From Owenia fusiformis (taxonomy: Eukaryota; Annelida; Polychaeta; Sabellida; Oweniidae), in NCBI GenBank assembly GCA_903813345.2, contig CAIIXF020000003.1:33649562-33713561 (forward strand): a stretch of DNA of 64,000 bases, in the 5' to 3' direction. How positions within the stretch are numbered: the stretch's first letter is position 1; every line of letters starts with the position of its first letter. The position numbers and the translations under genes are program-made. The notes under the pieces were generated by a model. It saw nothing but the letters and a program-made list of their open reading frames with translations. It did no database searches and had not been told where the DNA came from. Below are positions 60,701 to 64,000 of this stretch, piece after piece.

Positions 60701-63700
60701 AATTAATCAAGAGGATTAAAAATCATACACCTTATTATGATACAATTTTTTTTTTTTATTAAAATATCACTTGTAAATTAATATTGTATGAAAACTAGAA
60801 TTGAATAATAAATTGAATTGAATTGAATTGAATTACTCTATTTGGTGCAATAAAATATGAATCCTAAAAATCGCTGTGTTATGACCCCTCTACTTTTCTT
60901 GCCTTTTGTTTGATTGAAATTGGTTTGTGTATTTGTTTATTTTTGTATTTTCAGATGTGAGTTTTGTGAATATGCTACAGGGGATCACAACTGTTTGAGG
61001 CGTCACAAGATGCGTCACACGGGTAAAAATGTTTTTGAATGTTTACAAAACAGTACAAGACAAAAATGCTATTTATATTTTTACATAGAAATACTTCATG
61101 TAATTGTTATTAAGTTAATCAGTACTTATTTTGCTGTATTAATAATTTGTTGAAGGTATGAATTCAACTCTTTTGCAGCAACATAGCTATACTCAGGAAA
61201 ATAACATGAATGACAAGTTCACCAACATTTGTTGTAATATCTCATAGTCATATGCAAAATATTCTAGCTTAAGGATGCAGTACCACGTCAGCGTAGAAAA
61301 AGTTCCAGACATTAGATTTTGCTCATATTTTTTACAATGTTTCACTATGATGTTATCATCATCCAAGTGCAATATGAAGAGGATTGACCGTCTGGTAATT
61401 ACAAAATAAAAAAATTATTTTACCCACCCAAAATGAATCTTTTTACTTTTTTGAGTTTTCAATAGAGCTGGCACCTTTCGAACTCTGGTTTTCGTATCCA
61501 CTAATTGCGACAAGAACAAGTTTTCCCATAAAAGTGAAAGGGATAAAATATGCTTGATAAAATGTTTGCAATTTAATTCTTTTCTGGAAACACCATTATC
61601 GAAATAAACTATAATTTTTGAATAAGACTAAATGTGAAAATAACGTTCTTGGGAGCTAGCTTTCTCAAACCGGAAGTCAAACCTGCGCAAACAGACGTGA
61701 AAACCGACCCGGTACTGCATCCTTAACACTATATTTCTTGTGGAAATTTCTGCATAAGATTTTTGATTGTTTTACAGAATATTCTAAGTTGTCACTCTCA
61801 CCTGTTTTGTTTTCTATTGCATAGGAGAGAAACCATACAAATGTGCCTACTGTCCCTACACTTGTATTCAAGCCATCTCTTTGAAGACCCACATGCAGAA
61901 CAAGCATAACAACGAGGGTCCTGGCGTGTTTGCCTGCGACCTCTGTAGCTATCGTACTGTTAACGCAAACTCTTGGGAACGTCATAAAAATGACCACAAA
62001 TGTGGCTTAATTGAGACTGTAAGTGTCCATGGCAACCAGAATCAGCAGGAACAACAGAGCCAGCAGCCAAGGCCTGCTATAAGTCTCGAGACTGCTGAGG
62101 ATGTCGAGAAGGCTCAACAAGAGGGTCAGCTGATTCAGGTTGAGGTCACCGCAGCTACAGATGATAACCAACAAGTCCAGCTTATTCAGCCAATAGACCA
62201 GGTGAACCTTTTTATGAACATTTTTTGGATGGGCCAAAATAGCATAGCATACTTTGTTTTGCAAATATATTTTGATGAGGTATTTTTACTTTAACAAGGG
62301 TAGGCTTTATCCCAATCCTCCTTGAATGAATTTATTTTTGACTTGAGATAATTATTAAATATGTTCAATACAGGTCACGACTGAGGTACCATACTAAGCT
62401 CCTCTAGTTTATATTTGTAATATAACATGTCCATTGATGCCTTTGTTCGTATTGAGATTTTCACTTGGAAAACCTAAATATAATTTTTGATATGGATATT
62501 CATTTGAATAAAAATAATCCAAATTGTATGGTGAACTTATATTACTAAATGTCATATAAATAGTTTGTATCAATGTTTTCCATTTACCAGGTGGACGCAG
62601 CTGCCATTGCAGGTCTACAACAAGCGGAAGCTGCACCTTATGCTCAGGTACACTTTATCCCTTCTATATTTGCAGTAAAACACAATGTATTTCACAATTG
62701 TACTTCCCTAGGCTGAATCCTAATTTGACCTGCTTTGGTCAAAATATCTCAATATCACTTGGTGCAGAATTTCAACAGTGGGGCATGTAATTTTAAATTT
62801 TTATGTCACCATCATAAGTGGTAATATGTTATCTCCAACTTTTTATTTGATGTTGTTCAGCATTCAGCTGTTGTTGTTTGGTGGTTGACATCTGTGACAA
62901 ATGGCAGGTGGTGACATTTTCCATGTTAATGCTTTGTTCGTAAGTGTTCAGCTGAGTATCTGTATTCTGTATCACATGGCATGAAAATACAGAATGCATT
63001 AACATCAGGTGGCACAGTCAGATAATGAGAAGTTTCACTGTCATATTGAATGAGGTGTTGTGTTTATTCTCCACCCTCCTAGTTCAAGTTACTATTTTCC
63101 AAGCCTGCATTTTAGAAGTATTTGTTTGTTATGTCACCTCCAGAAGTGTTGACATATTGTTATAGTCTTTTTGTTGACAGTGTTCGGCATTTGAAGTTCA
63201 GCTTCTGCAACAATCTGCAGCGTCTGTAACAATTTACAATAACTTACAAGGTGTTGATATTTTGTCATGTTAATGCCTTGTATTTCAATAAGGAAGTGGG
63301 TAGAGGCAACACCTATGCCTAGTACAAAACTTTGATGAAGATATTAAAGTACAAGAATTGTTTTTTAATTTTATTATATTAATTTATTATAATTATCTTT
63401 TCAGGTTGATATCAATGCTGCTCAATTGATCTATTCGGCATTGAACCATCTCTCTCAAAGTACAGACGTTAAAGCTAAAACTGAGAATGAAAATGAGCCA
63501 ACGATGGTTACTATACAGTTCGCAGAAGGTCACACTATGGAGGCCCCTTCTAGGATCTTAAGTTCATTGGATATGAGTGGAGAGAGAGTGTATTTAGTTG
63601 CTGATGATTCCCATAATAATGAGGTGAATCTCAGTGCACAGCCTTCAACTGTCAATGCACAAGATGTAGGGATTGATGTACAGACATCGACAATCAATGC

Positions 63701-63974
63701 ACAAGATGTAGGAATCAATGTACATACATCAACAATTAATGCACAAGATGTAGGAATTAATGCACAAGATGTAGACATTGATGTACAAACATCAACTATC
63801 AATGCACAGGATGTGGGGATCAATGTACAAGATGTTGCGGTTAATATTCAGAACTCTAATATTAATTTTGAGACAGAGAATAAAAGTGAACATTTGAGAA
63901 CTCTTGTAACTCAAGCTGGGAGCATCACTGCTAAACATGAACAAGTTGTAGAAATATTAGACAAAGTTCAATGA
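57773..63974 (+). CDS. C2H2 protein with eleven zinc fingers and an AT-hook-like motif (~891 aa)
   Basis: Probably a nuclear DNA-binding protein. Coding exons: 57773-58895 (acceptor at 57749), 59030-59233, 59621-59737, 60068-60227, 60955-61022, 61825-62201, 62591-62647, 63405-63974 (TGA). Phases agree. Finger 1 (YKCLFCAF … HVKRVH, residues 25-48) and finger 2 (about 230-255) are separated by an acidic Ser/Glu-rich stretch. KKKPGRKRK (about 278-286) resembles an AT-hook or nuclear localisation signal. Fingers 3-11 run almost continuously in exons 1-6, several joined by HTGEKPYK-type linkers. The C-terminus has Gln-rich segments and a repeat of INAQDVGI + DVQTST. Many metazoan poly-finger proteins (ZFAT-like, ZNF335-like, REST-like) share this layout; I cannot assign orthology, so no symbol is given. 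Exon 4's 3' edge and donor are repeated five times. Start chosen as the first ATG after the acceptor, in context ACCATGG. Confidence 0.87.
60151..60650 (+). repeat. Tandem array of zinc-finger exon 4 3' edge plus donor (five copies, 101-bp unit)
   Basis: The unit TATTGTGAGCACCAGTCCTC … GGAGAGAAACCATACAA, the donor GTAAGTAA or GTAAATAA, and TTGTCCTCCCCTGAAC repeats five times with almost no divergence. Only copy 1 is attached to the rest of the exon. In-frame reading past any donor gives TAA at once (CAAGTAA), so only donor 1 yields the full protein. Donors 1-2 are GTAAGTAA and 3-5 GTAAATAA. Confidence 0.94.
60810..60835. repeat. (AATTG)n microsatellite
   Basis: Five tandem AATTG units in intron 4 of the zinc-finger gene. 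Confidence 0.85.
62374..62385 (+). other. Possible 12-nt microexon of the zinc-finger gene
   Basis: ATACAG|GTCACGACTGAG|GTACCAT is flanked by AG and GT, is a multiple of 3, and would insert VTTE in phase 0 between exons 6 and 7. Such a short match can occur by chance; there is no conservation evidence here. Confidence 0.25.
63654..63850 (+). repeat. Coding minisatellite in the last zinc-finger-gene exon
   Basis: Units of GCACAAGATGTAGGAATCAA + TGTACAGACATC repeat with deletions, encoding INAQDVGI(D/N)V(Q/H)TST about four to five times. The frame is kept throughout, so it is part of the protein and not decayed DNA. Confidence 0.85.
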
Positions 63975-64000
63975 ATGGAATTATGTCACCACCAAGAAGT

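Noticed and set aside
63530-63823. Minus-strand 97-codon frame opposite the last zinc-finger exon
   Set aside because: Antisense shadow of the coding repeat.
1-64000. tRNA, rRNA or other structured RNA genes
   Set aside because: Looked for by eye (A/B-box words, conserved rRNA cores) and none were convincing. A covariance-model scan would be decisive; I cannot run one.

Overview
This is eukaryotic nuclear DNA: AT-rich and intron-rich, with GT-AG splice sites, poly(A) signals and a very high density of small inverted-repeat transposons. The identifiable proteins are ordinary metazoan housekeeping or chromosome proteins. The repeat style (poly-C/poly-G hAT-like MITEs, foldback hairpins, palindromic satellites) suggests a marine invertebrate, most probably a mollusc such as a bivalve. 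That taxonomic call is inference; no single feature proves it.

Five genes can be read by joining exons. From left to right: (1) the 5' part of CTDP1/FCP1, the RNA polymerase II CTD phosphatase, on the minus strand (three exons, 9235 to 2049; the catalytic part lies beyond the left edge); (2) a complete CENPL, plus strand, ten exons, 11409-17778, 363 aa; (3) a complete roadblock-type dynein light chain (DYNLRB), plus strand, four exons, 23569-26770, 96 aa; (4) a complete gamma-SNAP (NAPG), plus strand, ten exons including an 18-nt microexon, 30964-53946, 309 aa; (5) an apparently complete gene for an 11-finger C2H2 protein, plus strand, eight exons, 57773-63974, about 891 aa. Exon phases are consistent at every junction in all five. 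The genes have unrelated functions and show no operon-like arrangement; CTDP1 and CENPL are head-to-head about 2.2 kb apart.

The rest is mostly repeats. CTDP1 intron 1 holds a roughly 4.7-kb element with compound terminal inverted repeats. These carry subterminal minisatellites and, in each arm, an inward-facing ATG first exon with a splice donor. A 3.2-kb, 27-bp minisatellite fills the space between DYNLRB and NAPG. NAPG intron 4 (14.1 kb) is almost entirely repeat DNA bracketed by inverted arms of a 50-bp satellite containing a perfect 16-bp palindrome. Many MITEs can be delimited to the base by target-site duplications (5, 6, 7 or 8 bp, or TA).

The most unusual patterns are: the compound element with first exons in its inverted repeats; three of the five genes each carrying a tandem duplication of one exon edge, which multiplies splice acceptors (NAPG, six copies) or donors (CENPL, two; zinc-finger gene, five); and two 33-38-bp near-perfect palindromes with identical ends and 6-bp flanking duplications, which look like ultra-short mobile elements.
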